Assembly: GCA_021106665.1 (NCBI GenBank)
Contig: JAIOTR010000123.1
Coordinates: forward strand, 1-6,987
Length of the DNA stretch: 6,987 nucleotides
Origin: Bacteroidales bacterium
GTDB lineage: Bacteria; Bacteroidota; Bacteroidia; Bacteroidales; JAADJA01
Reading direction: 5' to 3'
In this document: positions 6,980 through 6,987 of the stretch, piece after piece
Layout: every line of letters starts with the position of its first letter
Position numbering within the stretch: the stretch's first letter is position 1
Made by a program: the position numbers and the translations under genes
The notes under the pieces: generated by a model
The model's input: only the letters and a program-made list of their open reading frames with translations
What the model was told of the DNA's origin: nothing
Database searches by the model: none

Positions 6980-6987
6980 ATGAAACC
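6980..6987 (+). CDS. Possible start of a further gene, cut by the window edge
   Basis: ATG AAA follows the nitroreductase stop after 4 nt (6976-6979, AAAA), a spacing typical of co-transcribed genes, with an A-rich leader. Only two codons and two bases are visible, so nothing can be said about the product and the ATG may be incidental. Confidence 0.2.

Overview
The window looks like a chromosomal piece of an AT-rich member of the Bacteroidota. Three things point there. A very large secreted protein has the mosaic build of type IX secretion cargo. Two intergenic promoters match the Bacteroidota TTTG / TAnnTTTG pattern with an identical 19-nt spacer. Start codons lie in A/T-rich leaders without Shine-Dalgarno sequences.

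Positions 1-3500 (minus strand) are one uninterrupted reading frame of 1166 codons that runs off the left edge. It encodes a secreted, cysteine-containing, multidomain protein: signal peptide, two pre-peptidase-C-like beta domains, an aromatic/glycine-rich domain, a tandem pair of 'DTYGDGWNGG' repeats, a fibronectin type III-like domain, a third pre-peptidase-C-like domain, and a C-proximal region with the NPYPSS-LDW motif typical of Bacteroidota exported proteins. The C-terminus, where a sorting domain would be expected, is outside the window. Small open frames on either strand inside this region are shadows.

Positions 3501-3894 are a divergent intergenic region with one good promoter facing each way. 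Rightward lie a 415-residue membrane protein of unknown function with a very basic N-terminal region and, 12 nt later, a COG4122-type SAM-dependent O-methyltransferase; the two are probably co-transcribed. Positions 5791-6112 are non-coding and hold a cluster of short hairpins (two share the core GCTTTAGC) that looks like an intergenic repeat element. Next come a 77-residue protein with a signal peptide and one membrane span, and a small FMN nitroreductase-family protein. A possible further start codon lies 4 nt after the nitroreductase stop, just before the right edge.

I see no tRNA, rRNA, CRISPR, transposase, phage or obvious defence gene. The genes do not form a recognisable pathway. The giant exported protein and the membrane protein are the least explained parts. 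Nothing here by itself demonstrates a new biological system.
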